Of a stretch of DNA of 64,000 nt, positions 1 through 8,088 are shown piece by piece. Below the pieces are notes generated by a model. That model saw nothing but the letters and a program-made list of their open reading frames with translations. It did not search any database and was not told the origin of the DNA. Position 1 is the stretch's first letter, and every line of letters starts with the position of its first letter. The DNA is taken from NCBI GenBank assembly GCA_900752435.1, contig CAADVD010000040.1, forward strand, positions 58,662 to 122,661. The letters run 5' to 3'. Both the position numbers and the translations under genes were made by a program. Source of the DNA: Oscillospiraceae bacterium (lineage in GTDB: Bacteria; Bacillota; Clostridia; Oscillospirales; Ruminococcaceae).

Positions 1-165
1 GGAGTTGATATCTTTGAAATCCTCCTCAACCACCAACGATGGCAAACTAAAGTTGTGTTTATAATTGCTGAAATTGATTTGATAGTTCACAATACGCCCC
101 CGAATATCTACGCTGGAAATTGCTTTGCCGCTGCCTGAACGGCTGGATTCGCCAGAATTCTTTTG
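1..165 (-). other. Unresolved transcribed region at left edge
   Basis: No complete gene is visible. On the minus strand a frame stays open from about position 165 to the window edge and would encode a Gly/Ser-rich start followed by a stretch ending in EEDFKDINS, but it has no ATG and no well-placed start codon. A shorter plus-strand frame is also open. A GAGGAGG sequence on the minus strand (about 21-28) has no start codon at the usual distance inside the window. Because a good promoter lies just upstream (171-199), this may be the leader of a gene, or an RNA gene, to the left. I do not recognise it. Confidence 0.3.
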
Positions 166-170
166 AAGTT

Positions 171-199
171 ATTATAGCACAATCCTTCGTTCTTCTCAA
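171..199 (-). promoter_or_regulatory. Sigma-A type promoter reading left
   Basis: Minus-strand -35 TTGAGA (194-199), 17-base spacer, -10 TATAAT (171-176). It lies immediately after the stop of the HAD phosphatase gene and would start transcription near 164, towards the left edge. Confidence 0.65.
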
Positions 200-850
200 C
201 TAGCCAATCAACTTTTCCGCCAGTTCCTCCGCCGTGTGCACAATACACGTTGCGCCAGCCTCTTCCAATACCGACCGTTCACGATAACCCCAGTCCACGC
301 CGACAAAGCGCACACCAGCATTTTTTGCCGTCTGCACATCCACATCGCTGTCGCCAACATAACAGCATTCTGCATCGGCAATACCAAGTTTCGCCTGCAA
401 TTGCTTAAACTGCCCAGCATCCGGCTTTTTGGGAAAATCCTTATGCTGACCGAGCACACCGGCAAAATCATATGACGGAAAAAGCTGATTCATAATGCCC
501 TTCACAAACTCCGCAGGCTTATTGGAATACACAACCACCTGAACGCCGCAATCACGAAGCCGGTTCAGCAAGTCCGCAATCCCGTCATAAAGTCTGGACT
601 TATCACAGTAATGAACCCCATAGTAAGCATCGAAATGCTCTTTTAGCCGCTTTAACACAGCTTCCTCCGTCACCGGCGCCGCCGCACGCTGAATCAAAAG
701 ATACACGCCATTTCCAATAAACTGGCGCACCTCCTCCACAGTACGCTGCGGCAGCCCCTCTCGTTTCAGCGCATCGTTCACCGCATCGGCCAAATCCGGC
801 AAAGAATTTAAAAGAGTACCGTCTAAATCAAATCCAACCAATCGAAGCAT
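200..850 (-). CDS. HAD-family phosphatase, phosphoglycolate phosphatase-like
   Basis: Probable phosphate monoester hydrolase of the haloacid dehalogenase superfamily, closest to Gph/PpaX. All motifs are visible: motif I DLDGTLLNS with the nucleophile Asp near the N-terminus, motif II VVVYSNK, motif III lysine in KKPD, and motif IV GDSDVD. The helical cap lies between motifs I and II. The substrate could be 2-phosphoglycolate, pyrophosphate or another sugar phosphate; sequence alone does not settle this. I start at the ATG at 850 (MLRLVGFDLDG), which has GAAAGGAAG eight bases upstream, rather than the ATG 24 bases earlier. It is separated from the aspartokinase gene by a terminator, so it is probably transcribed on its own. 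Confidence 0.85.
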   Translation of the reverse strand: MLRLVGFDLDGTLLNSLPDLADAVNDALKREGLPQRTVEEVRQFIGNGVYLLIQRAAAPVTEEAVLKRLKEHFDAYYGVHYCDKSRLYDGIADLLNRLRDCGVQVVVYSNKPAEFVKGIMNQLFPSYDFAGVLGQHKDFPKKPDAGQFKQLQAKLGIADAECCYVGDSDVDVQTAKNAGVRFVGVDWGYRERSVLEEAGATCIVHTAEELAEKLIG

Positions 851-888
851 ATTCGTATTCTTCCTTTCGCACACGATTCAAACTGCTC

Positions 889-916
889 AAAAAGGGTGTA
901 ACCAATTGTTACACCC
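889..916 (-). terminator. Intrinsic terminator after aspartokinase
   Basis: Perfect 9-bp stem GGGTGTAAC/GTTACACCC (894-902 with 908-916), 5-base loop, followed on the minus strand by a run of five T (889-893). It ends the lysC/threonine-branch transcript. Confidence 0.85.
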
Positions 917-937
917 TGTTCTCAACGAAATATGTCA

Positions 938-2143
938 TTAAAAATCAAATGCATTATGGATGGCAACCAGTGCGCGTTTGCCCTTGTCTTCATCAATCAA
1001 AACAGAAATCTTGATTTCGCTGGTAGAGATCATGCGGATGTTGATGTCCGCTTCATAGAGTGCTTCAAACATTTTTGCCGCCACACCCGGATTGGACTGC
1101 ATACCGGCGCCAACGATGGACACCTTGCAGACTTTATCGTCCACAGCAATTCTTTGTGCGCGAAGAATATCCTGCGCTTCTTCGAGGCATTCAATCGCGG
1201 TATCCTTTTGAGAAAGCGGAACCGTAAAGCTGATATCCTTGGTGTCGTCGCGTCCGATGGACTGCAAAATGATATCCACGTTTACTTTTTTCTTCGCCAA
1301 CAGCGTAAACACTTTAAACGCAATACCCGGCTGATCCGGCAGACCCACAATTGCAATTCTCGCTACATCGTTGTCACATGCTACCCCTTTAATCAACATT
1401 TTTTCCATCTTGACTACCTCCTTAACTTTTGTGCCCGGTTTATCTTCTAAGCTTGACAGAACTTCCAAATTCACATTGTATTTTTTCGCCATTTCTACGG
1501 AACGATTGTGCAGTACCTGCGCACCCAACGTGGCCAGCTCCAACATTTCATCGAACGAAATTTCATCGAGCTTGACCGCATCCTTCACAATGCGCGGGTC
1601 AGCCGTATAAACGCCGTCCACATCCGTATAAATCTGACAGAGATCCGCATGAAGCGCCGCCGCCAAAGCAACCGCACTCGTATCGGAACCGCCGCGTCCC
1701 AGCGTCGTAATATCGTCATAACGGTTCAGCCCTTGGAAACCGGCGACAATGACGATGTTCTTTTTGTCCAGCTCCAAATTTAAACGTTCCGCTTCAATTT
1801 TGCGGATACGCGCGTTGCCATAATTGGAATTGGTCACAAAACCAGCCTGCCAGCCCGTCAGCGACACCACCGGAAAGCCCAGCTTTTCAATGGCCATTGC
1901 CAGCAACGAAATCGAAATCTGCTCGCCGGTAGAAAGCAAAACATCCATTTCCCGTTTGGACGGATGCTCGTTGATTTCGGCCGCTTTCGCAATCAAATCA
2001 TCCGTGGTATCTCCCTGCGCCGAAACAACAACCACCACATTGTTGCCCTTGGAATACGTCTCCGTTACAATCCTTGCAACATTGAAAATTCTCTCTGCGT
2101 TTTTGACCGATGTGCCTCCAAATTTTTGGACTACTAAACCCAT
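938..2143 (-). CDS. lysC: Aspartokinase
   Basis: Aspartate kinase, EC 2.7.2.4, first step of the aspartate pathway to lysine, threonine and methionine. 401 residues. The N-terminal kinase domain begins VVQKFGGTSVKN, the nucleotide-binding signature of the family; the C-terminal third carries two ACT repeats (for example VGLPDQPGIAFKVF and VGAGMQSNPGVAAKMF), where lysine and/or threonine feedback normally acts. The chosen ATG at 2143 has GGAGG eight bases upstream; the frame is open 30 codons further but without a ribosome site. It follows homoserine kinase with a 126-base gap that holds its own promoter candidate, and ends in a terminator. Confidence 0.95.
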   Translation of the reverse strand: MGLVVQKFGGTSVKNAERIFNVARIVTETYSKGNNVVVVVSAQGDTTDDLIAKAAEINEHPSKREMDVLLSTGEQISISLLAMAIEKLGFPVVSLTGWQAGFVTNSNYGNARIRKIEAERLNLELDKKNIVIVAGFQGLNRYDDITTLGRGGSDTSAVALAAALHADLCQIYTDVDGVYTADPRIVKDAVKLDEISFDEMLELATLGAQVLHNRSVEMAKKYNVNLEVLSSLEDKPGTKVKEVVKMEKMLIKGVACDNDVARIAIVGLPDQPGIAFKVFTLLAKKKVNVDIILQSIGRDDTKDISFTVPLSQKDTAIECLEEAQDILRAQRIAVDDKVCKVSIVGAGMQSNPGVAAKMFEALYEADINIRMISTSEIKISVLIDEDKGKRALVAIHNAFDF

Positions 2144-2204
2144 CTGTATAACCTCCATTGTGTTTATTTCCATTTGATGGTGCTTTTTTGAAATCACTGT
2201 GTTT

Positions 2205-2233
2205 AGTATATGAACTACAACAGAAAAAAGCAA
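2205..2233 (-). promoter_or_regulatory. Candidate internal promoter for lysC
   Basis: Minus-strand TTGCTT (2228-2233), 17-base spacer, TATACT (2205-2210) in the gap between thrB and lysC. The -35 is weak, so this may be a secondary start within the operon. Confidence 0.4.
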
Positions 2234-2269
2234 TTTATTTTAAAATGTGAAACCATTATCGGTTTGATG

Positions 2270-3160
2270 CTACATCACCACGCACGTTCCCCGATTGTCG
2301 ATGGCCAATTTAAAAATCTTCCACTTGACAAGCCCGACCTCATCCAGATAGCGGCGAATTTCCTTTTCGTAGACCTTGTTTTCGGTACTGACAATGGACA
2401 TAATCGTCGGTCCTGCACCACTGATGTAGGTGCCATAAGCCCCCAGCACATAGGTCTTCTCGAAAACCTCTTCGGAATGCGGAATCAAGCTCATGCGGTA
2501 AGGCTGATGCAGCTTATCGTTGACCGCCACTCGAATGTTCTCGTATTTTCCCTGCAACAAAGAAGAAGAAAAGAGCGCTGCACGGGAAAGGTTAAACCGC
2601 GCATCCATATGGCTGACGGTATCCGGCAAACTCTTTCTTGCCAACGTCGTACTCAGTTCAAAATCCGGAACGATCGCATAAAAATCCAGATGGCGGTAAA
2701 TCTCCTGCTTCACCCAGAACACGCGCTTCCCATCGACCGCCGCCGTCACAATACCACCCAGCAGTGCCGGTGTGGTATTGTCGGGATGTCCTTCAATCTG
2801 TGCGGCAATGTTCACCAGCTCGTCCGTGTTAAACGGTGAACCCAACAAAATATTCGCGCCGTACAGCCCTGCAATGATGCACGCCGAGCTGCTTCCCAAT
2901 CCCCTTGTCATGGGAATGTTGTTTTCCTGTACAATTTTCAGCCCGCTTAACGGTTTGCCGCACTTGTCAAACAAGTGCTTCGCCGAAACATAAATCAAAT
3001 TTTCTTCTGTTTTCGGCACCCACGAGCCGTCCGAAGTAAAAATGTCCAGCCTGTCCGATTCCTCAATCGATACATAGTTGTACAAATCCACCGCCAGTCC
3101 CAGCGAATCAAATCCGGCACCTAAGTTGGCGCTGGTTGCCGGTATTTGTATTTTCAGCAT
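2270..3160 (-). CDS. thrB: Homoserine kinase
   Basis: Homoserine kinase, EC 2.7.1.39, phosphorylates homoserine on the way to threonine. 296 residues, normal for the GHMP kinase family. The N-terminus IPATSANLGAGFDSLG and the ATP-binding loop RGLGSSSA are the GHMP signatures; the C-terminal YISGAGPTIMSI is GHMP motif 3. It lies 11 bases after homoserine dehydrogenase, so the two are co-transcribed. Threonine synthase (thrC), the next step, is not in the window. Confidence 0.95.
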   Translation of the reverse strand: MLKIQIPATSANLGAGFDSLGLAVDLYNYVSIEESDRLDIFTSDGSWVPKTEENLIYVSAKHLFDKCGKPLSGLKIVQENNIPMTRGLGSSSACIIAGLYGANILLGSPFNTDELVNIAAQIEGHPDNTTPALLGGIVTAAVDGKRVFWVKQEIYRHLDFYAIVPDFELSTTLARKSLPDTVSHMDARFNLSRAALFSSSLLQGKYENIRVAVNDKLHQPYRMSLIPHSEEVFEKTYVLGAYGTYISGAGPTIMSIVSTENKVYEKEIRRYLDEVGLVKWKIFKLAIDNRGTCVVM

Positions 3161-3171
3161 ATCATCCCAAC

Positions 3172-4416
3172 CTAATAGTTCAAAATTCTGATTTTGCCAA
3201 GAACGCGAATGTTCTGGTTCGCCAATTCCGCTTCCTTATCCAGCAAAGTCTGCTCGTTGATGGAATCCAGCACAAATGCCGCTTCTTCCTCCGGCTGGTT
3301 TGCACGGGACAGAAATCTCACCTCACCGAACACATCCGCAATGACCGCTTTCCAATTTGTATTTTTTTCTGCTTGAACACGCACATAGTAAGAAGAATCC
3401 GTTTTCAAGTAATCCACCACATGGTTTTGGCCGTCGTCCGTCCAAGTCAGCGATGTACTGGTTCCCTTAGCCTTGGACACATCGATGATGTCAGCAACCA
3501 CCGCGCTTGCCGTCGGCAGCTTGCCTGCACCCTTCCCATAGAACACCACATCGCCGGTCGCGTTGCCGCGCACCAAAATGCCGTTGAACACATCGTCAAT
3601 CCCGGCCAATTGGCTCTGCTTGCTGATAAGCGCCGGATGAACCATACAGGAAAGAGTTCCGTTGTCATCCAATGCTTTCACATGTCCGATGAGCTTAATC
3701 ACACAGTCGTTGGAAGCGGCATACTCCACATCCTCCAGCGTAATGTTGGTAATCCCTTCTGTATGTACATATTCTGGATACACATGCTTGCCATAAGCCA
3801 ACGAAGCCAAAATGCAGATTTTCCGGCAAGCGTCATGGCCCTCCACATCGGCCTCCGGATTGCGTTCCGCATACCCCAACTCCTGTGCCAGCTTCAGCGC
3901 CGCACCAAATTCCATCTGTTCGGTAATCATCTTAGTCAAAATGAAGTTGGTCGTACCATTCAAGATACCCGCAATCTCATCAATCTTATTGGCCGCCAAG
4001 CACAAGTGCATCGGACGAATAATCGGGATTCCGCCGCCCACACTGGCTTCAAAATAGTAATTGACATTGTGTGCCTTTGCCGTAGCCAACAGCTCTGCAC
4101 CCTTTTGAGCGACCAGCTCCTTGTTGGAAGTCACCACACTTTTGCCATGTTCCAGCGCCTGTTTGGTAAATTCATACGCTGGATGCACACCGCCCATCAC
4201 TTCCGCTACAACAGAAATCTCATCATCGTTTAAAATATCGTTAAAATCCTTGGTAAAAATGTCCGCATACGGCACATCAAATTCACGCAAATCCAAAATG
4301 CGCTTTACACGCACGCTGTCACCTGCATTTTTGGCGACCGATTCCTGGTTTTGGTTGATCACTTCCACAACGCCGGAACCAACTACGCCATGTCCTAAAA
4401 CCGCAATGTTAATCAT
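3172..4416 (-). CDS. hom: Homoserine dehydrogenase
   Basis: Homoserine dehydrogenase, EC 1.1.1.3, NAD(P)H-dependent reduction of aspartate semialdehyde. 414 residues. N-terminal Rossmann loop VLGHGVVGSGV, catalytic domain with EASVGGGIPIIRP and GILNGTTNFIL, then a C-terminal ACT domain beginning SSYYVRVQAE, the usual site of threonine inhibition. It sits 17 bases after the ACT-domain gene and 11 bases before thrB, so the three genes form one unit. Confidence 0.95.
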   Translation of the reverse strand: MINIAVLGHGVVGSGVVEVINQNQESVAKNAGDSVRVKRILDLREFDVPYADIFTKDFNDILNDDEISVVAEVMGGVHPAYEFTKQALEHGKSVVTSNKELVAQKGAELLATAKAHNVNYYFEASVGGGIPIIRPMHLCLAANKIDEIAGILNGTTNFILTKMITEQMEFGAALKLAQELGYAERNPEADVEGHDACRKICILASLAYGKHVYPEYVHTEGITNITLEDVEYAASNDCVIKLIGHVKALDDNGTLSCMVHPALISKQSQLAGIDDVFNGILVRGNATGDVVFYGKGAGKLPTASAVVADIIDVSKAKGTSTSLTWTDDGQNHVVDYLKTDSSYYVRVQAEKNTNWKAVIADVFGEVRFLSRANQPEEEAAFVLDSINEQTLLDKEAELANQNIRVLGKIRILNY

Positions 4417-4433
4417 GTCTTTGATTTCCTTTC

Positions 4434-4886
4434 CTAGATACGCTTAAATTCCACAACGCCGCTCAACTGCATAAAGTCGGATTTTAAAGTACGGACATTG
4501 GTTTGTTTTTCGTCAATTCGTATGGTGATGGTCACATCGGCCACGCCGTCAATCGGAACATTCTGATTGACCGTCAGCACATTCGCGTCATGCTGATAAA
4601 GCAGCGACAGCACAGCGGACAACACCCCCGGTTCATCGCTCAGCCGCAGATACAGGGTAATTGTTTTCGGCGAGTGCTTATCTTCATAAAAAAACACGCT
4701 GTCCTTGTACTTATAGAAAGCGCTTCTGGAAATGTCAGCCGCTTTACACGCCTCGGAGGAATTTTTACAAATCCCCTTAGAGAGCAGTTTTTTGGCTTCC
4801 AGCACCTTCAAAAAAACCGTCGGCACCACACTCGAATGAACCAAAATCAGTTTTGGATTTTCTTCCGTATCGTCCACCACCTGCAT
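4434..4886 (-). CDS. PheB-like ACT-domain protein with N-terminal helix-turn-helix-like part
   Basis: Member of the PheB/UPF0735 ACT-domain family, often placed next to hom or pheA and thought to sense an amino acid; its molecular role is not established. The N-terminal half (VLEAKKLLSKG, then EACKAADISRSAFYKYKDSVF) looks like a small helix-turn-helix region; the C-terminal half LYLRLSDEPGVLSAVLSLL starts the ACT fold. I choose the ATG at 4886 (MQVVDDTEENPK) because the family normally begins close to this point and because the promoter candidate at 4911-4939 would start transcription downstream of the earlier ATG at 4922. No Shine-Dalgarno sequence is visible before 4886. It heads the hom-thrB unit. 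Confidence 0.8.
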   Translation of the reverse strand: MQVVDDTEENPKLILVHSSVVPTVFLKVLEAKKLLSKGICKNSSEACKAADISRSAFYKYKDSVFFYEDKHSPKTITLYLRLSDEPGVLSAVLSLLYQHDANVLTVNQNVPIDGVADVTITIRIDEKQTNVRTLKSDFMQLSGVVEFKRI

Positions 4887-4910
4887 ACATTTGTTTATCG
4901 TGCGAAAACA

Positions 4911-4939
4911 ACTATACCACATTCACCCAATCGGAACAA
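4911..4939 (-). promoter_or_regulatory. Candidate promoter of threonine-branch operon
   Basis: Minus-strand TTGTTC (4934-4939), 17-base spacer, TATAGT (4911-4916). The predicted start near 4904 leaves a leader of about 18 bases before the ATG at 4886. The remaining gap (4940-5102) is AT-rich and I see no gene or clear hairpin in it. Confidence 0.45.
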
Positions 4940-5102
4940 CACGATAATTTAGAATTTATCCAAGTTTACCCGCGATTATTTTCCATTATTTAAAATTACC
5001 GCGCTTTTTTCATGGAATATCAAGCGATTTGAAAGAATTACGATTATTTTTACATGGATTTTCCTAATTTTTCTTATGATTTTATTGACTTTTTACAAAA
5101 AT

Positions 5103-6500
5103 CTACTTCATCCTATTGGAAACGTTTCCACCTCTTTTTTCTGCAAAGAATTCTCTGGTTGTCTTTAACACCACGCCGGACAATCCGACCAATGCAATCA
5201 AGTTGGGAATCGCCATCAAACCATTGAGCGTATCGCTGATGCTCCATACCAGCGTCAGCTCCATCATCGCTCCCAGCAGAATCAAAATCAAATAAACCAA
5301 ACGATAGACTTTCACCGCACCATCGCGTTTGCACAAGTATTCCACCGAGCGTTCCCCGTAATAATACCACCCAATCAACGTGGCAAACGCAAACAGCGTC
5401 ACAGCCACAGACAAAAATGTTCCCGCAAACGAACCGAGTGTTTCCGCAAACGCAGCCGTTGTCAAATCCGCTCCGTCCAGCCCCTTTGTACCAAACACGC
5501 CGGAGGTCAGAATCACCAGCGCCGTCAGCGTACACACCACAATGGTATCCGCGAATACCTCAAAAATCCCCCACATCCCCTGTTCCACCGGAGACTTCAC
5601 CTTGCTGGCCGCATGGGCAATGGGCGCCGAACCCAACCCCGCTTCATTGGAAAACACACCGCGCGCCACGCCAAAGCGCAATGCATTCATAAAGGCATAC
5701 CCCAGCACACCGCCGCCGGCCGCTTTTAAACTGAATGCCTCCCGAAAAATCAGCGCAAACGCCTGCGGAACCGCATTCCAGTTCAGCCCAATCGCCAAGA
5801 GCGACCCCACCATATAAAACAGCGACAGCGCCGGAATCAGCGCCGAAGTCACCTTCGCAATCCGCGTCACCCCGCCCACAATGACAAAAGAAGCCAATAA
5901 CGCCGATACAATTCCCGTTACCAGCGCGTCCACATGAAACGCCGAATGAAGCGTCTGCGCCATGGCATTCACCTGTGTCATATTGCCAATGCCAAACGAA
6001 GCCAGCGTACAAAAACACGCAAACAGCACCGCCAGCCATTTCTGCTTCAAGCCCTTTTCAATGTAATACATCGGTCCGCCGACCACTTCGCCCCGCTCGT
6101 TGCGCACTCGGAATTGAACCGCCAATACAATCTCCGCATACTTCGTCATCATGCCAAACAGCGCGCTCACCCACATCCAGAACACCGCGCCTGCACCGCC
6201 GGCCACCAACGCCGTAGCCACGCCAACGATGTTGCCCGTTCCCATCGTGCCGGCCAGCGCCGTTGCCGAGGCCTGAAACGGCGAAATATCGCCCTCTTCC
6301 CTATTTCCGCCTTGGAACAAACCGCCCAGCGTACTTCTCCACACCAGCTTCCAGCGCCGAATCGGAAGCCATCCAGTGCGTATGGAAAAGTAAAGTCCAA
6401 TCCCCATCATAAGCACCAGCATTACCGGTCCCCAAACGATGTCGTTGAGCGCCTGATTGCCGCGCCGAATCCACGCCACGATGTTCTGCACCTGTTCCAC
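5103..6500 (-). CDS. Sodium:alanine/glycine symporter (AgcS family)
   Basis: Membrane symporter for alanine or glycine driven by Na+, family AGCS. About 465 residues with around ten hydrophobic segments; family sequences include GTMGTGNIVGVATALVAGG near the N-terminus and GVFSNEAGLGSAPIAHA, which line the substrate/ion path. The frame can start at GTG 6509, but the ribosome site AAGAAAGG overlaps that codon; GTG at 6500 has it nine bases upstream and is preferred. The gene follows hisE on the same strand behind an unusual leader (6501-6582), so it may be the last, separately controlled gene of the histidine transcript. The real substrate could also be another small amino acid. Confidence 0.88.
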   Translation of the reverse strand: MEQVQNIVAWIRRGNQALNDIVWGPVMLVLMMGIGLYFSIRTGWLPIRRWKLVWRSTLGGLFQGGNREEGDISPFQASATALAGTMGTGNIVGVATALVAGGAGAVFWMWVSALFGMMTKYAEIVLAVQFRVRNERGEVVGGPMYYIEKGLKQKWLAVLFACFCTLASFGIGNMTQVNAMAQTLHSAFHVDALVTGIVSALLASFVIVGGVTRIAKVTSALIPALSLFYMVGSLLAIGLNWNAVPQAFALIFREAFSLKAAGGGVLGYAFMNALRFGVARGVFSNEAGLGSAPIAHAASKVKSPVEQGMWGIFEVFADTIVVCTLTALVILTSGVFGTKGLDGADLTTAAFAETLGSFAGTFLSVAVTLFAFATLIGWYYYGERSVEYLCKRDGAVKVYRLVYLILILLGAMMELTLVWSISDTLNGLMAIPNLIALVGLSGVVLKTTREFFAEKRGGNVSNRMK

Positions 6501-6613
6501 CGCATTCACCCTTTCTTATAACAAGAAAGGGTTCATCCAATCGAAACACCCATTTGCTTGAGTTCCGTATCGGATGAACCCTGCTGGTACAATCTATGTG
6601 CAGAATTCGTTCT
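6501..6613 (-). promoter_or_regulatory. Structured leader with two mutually exclusive stems before the symporter
   Basis: Reading the minus strand after the hisE stop, an 11-bp perfect stem forms from AGGGTTCATCC (6572-6582) and GGATGAACCCT (6528-6538). A second perfect 10-bp stem with a 5-base loop forms from ACCCTTTCTT (6523-6532) and AAGAAAGGGT (6508-6517). The two share the five bases 6528-6532, so only one can form fully. The first is followed by a T-rich stretch and could be a terminator; the second contains the ribosome site of the symporter. It does not match a T-box or glycine riboswitch that I know. Confidence 0.6.
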
Positions 6614-6943
6614 TTATGATTCCTTGTCAACGACATGGAATTTTTTCAGGTTGCCGATTTTCTGGCTGCGTTTGTCGAGCAATGCCATCACATCGTCCAG
6701 CTCAACGCCGCGTTCCACCATCAGCACCATCATGTGGTAAATTAAATCGCCGATTTCGCCCACCAATTCTTCCTTGCTCTCATTTTTGGAAGCAATGATC
6801 ATTTCGGAGCATTCCTCGCCGCATTTTTTTAAAATTTTATCGAGTCCTTTGTCAAACAAATAGCAGGTATAAGAACCCTCTTCAAAGTTTTCCTTGCGCT
6901 GTTTGACTACTTCATACAATTCCTGTAAAGTATCGTTTGCCAT
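6614..6943 (-). CDS. hisE: Phosphoribosyl-ATP diphosphatase
   Basis: EC 3.6.1.31, second step of histidine synthesis, removing pyrophosphate from phosphoribosyl-ATP. 109 residues, an all-helical MazG-like fold; EECSEMIIASKNE and VGEIGDLIYH carry the acidic Mg2+-binding residues. It begins three bases after the hisI stop and is last of the his genes. It is separate from HisI here, not fused as in enteric bacteria. Confidence 0.95.
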   Translation of the reverse strand: MANDTLQELYEVVKQRKENFEEGSYTCYLFDKGLDKILKKCGEECSEMIIASKNESKEELVGEIGDLIYHMMVLMVERGVELDDVMALLDKRSQKIGNLKKFHVVDKES

Positions 6944-6946
6944 ACG

Positions 6947-7294
6947 TCATTTGTCCTTCCCGTTTGTATTTTCGTTCCAAATCTCCTTGAAGAAGCAGGA
7001 ATAATTACCCGTGTGGCACGCCACACCGGTCTGATGCACCTTCACCAACAGCGTGTCGTCATCACAGTCTGCGGTGATGCTGACGACCTTTTGCAGATGA
7101 CCGCTGGTAGCACCCTTGTTCCAAAGCTCCTGTCTGGAACGGCTGTAAAACCAAGTATAGCCGGTTTCCATCGTTTTGGCAAGGCTTTCGCGGTTCATGT
7201 ATGCAAGCATCAGCACCGCATTGGTGTCAGCCTCCACCACAATGGCCGGAATCAAGTCTGCCTTCACAAAGTATTGTTCCAAATTTTGTTCCAT
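6947..7294 (-). CDS. hisI: Phosphoribosyl-AMP cyclohydrolase
   Basis: EC 3.5.4.19, third step of histidine synthesis, opening the adenine ring. 115 residues, usual for the stand-alone enzyme. CDDDTLLVKVHQTG gives the Asp cluster for Mg2+, and VACHTGNYSCFF holds the zinc-binding cysteines together with the earlier Cys. Ribosome site AAAGGA; hisF ends 13 bases upstream. Confidence 0.95.
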   Translation of the reverse strand: MEQNLEQYFVKADLIPAIVVEADTNAVLMLAYMNRESLAKTMETGYTWFYSRSRQELWNKGATSGHLQKVVSITADCDDDTLLVKVHQTGVACHTGNYSCFFKEIWNENTNGKDK

Positions 7295-7307
7295 CTTGTT
7301 GTCCTTT

Positions 7308-8069
7308 CTATCGGCTCATGCGAACGGGAATTCCTTTTTCTTTCAAATGCGTTTTCACCTGCTCCACCGTCAGCTCCCGATAATGGAACAGCGAAGCCGC
7401 CAACGCCGCGTCCGCACCGGTTTGTTCAAATACATCGCTGAAATGTTCCAGCGTACCACAGCCGCCGCTGGCAATCACCGGCACGTTCACCACATTGCAA
7501 ACAGCGTTCAACAGCTCATGGTCAAACCCATTCTTCATGCCGTCCGTGTCCATCGACGTCAGCAAAATCTCTCCTGCGCCGAGTGAAACCGCCTTTTTCG
7601 CCCATTCAATCGCATCCAGCCCCGTGTCGATGCGTCCGCCGTTGACCACCACATGAAAACTGCCGTCCATGCGCTTGGCGTCAATCGCCACCACCACGCA
7701 CTGGTCGCCGAACTGATCCGCCGCATCGGCAATCAACTGCGGATTGCGCACCGCCGCCGAATTGACGGAAACCTTGTCCGCACCGGCACGAAGCGTATTC
7801 TTAAAGTCCTCAATGGAATTGATGCCGCCGCCCACCGTCAGCGGAATGAACACCTCTTTTGCCGTGCGGGACACCACATCGAGCATGGTTCCTCTGCCCT
7901 CATGCGTCGCAGTAATATCGAGAAAAACGATTTCATCCGCGCCCTGTCGATTGTACTCTTTCGCACATTCGACCGGATCGCCGACCTCTTTGATTCCCAC
8001 AAAATTGATTCCCTTGACCACCTTGCCGTCACGAACGTCCAGGCAAGGAATGATTCTCTTTGTCAGCAT
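7308..8069 (-). CDS. hisF: Imidazole glycerol phosphate synthase cyclase subunit
   Basis: Cyclase subunit of IGP synthase (EC 4.3.2.10), which with HisH makes imidazole glycerol phosphate and AICAR. 253 residues, (beta/alpha)8 barrel. MLTKRIIPCLDVRDGKVVKG is the family N-terminus with the catalytic Asp, and LTSMDTDGMKNGFD holds the second catalytic Asp and phosphate site. The frame runs upstream through the end of hisA, but the ATG at 8069 with a GGGGG ribosome site is the real start, 19 bases after hisA. Confidence 0.96.
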   Translation of the reverse strand: MLTKRIIPCLDVRDGKVVKGINFVGIKEVGDPVECAKEYNRQGADEIVFLDITATHEGRGTMLDVVSRTAKEVFIPLTVGGGINSIEDFKNTLRAGADKVSVNSAAVRNPQLIADAADQFGDQCVVVAIDAKRMDGSFHVVVNGGRIDTGLDAIEWAKKAVSLGAGEILLTSMDTDGMKNGFDHELLNAVCNVVNVPVIASGGCGTLEHFSDVFEQTGADAALAASLFHYRELTVEQVKTHLKEKGIPVRMSR

Positions 8070-8088
8070 AGCGTAACCCCCATTTCCG

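Noticed and set aside
6501..6613. T-box or glycine riboswitch before the symporter
   Set aside because: No T-box sequence (TGGTACCGCG) or specifier stem and no glycine aptamer core is visible.
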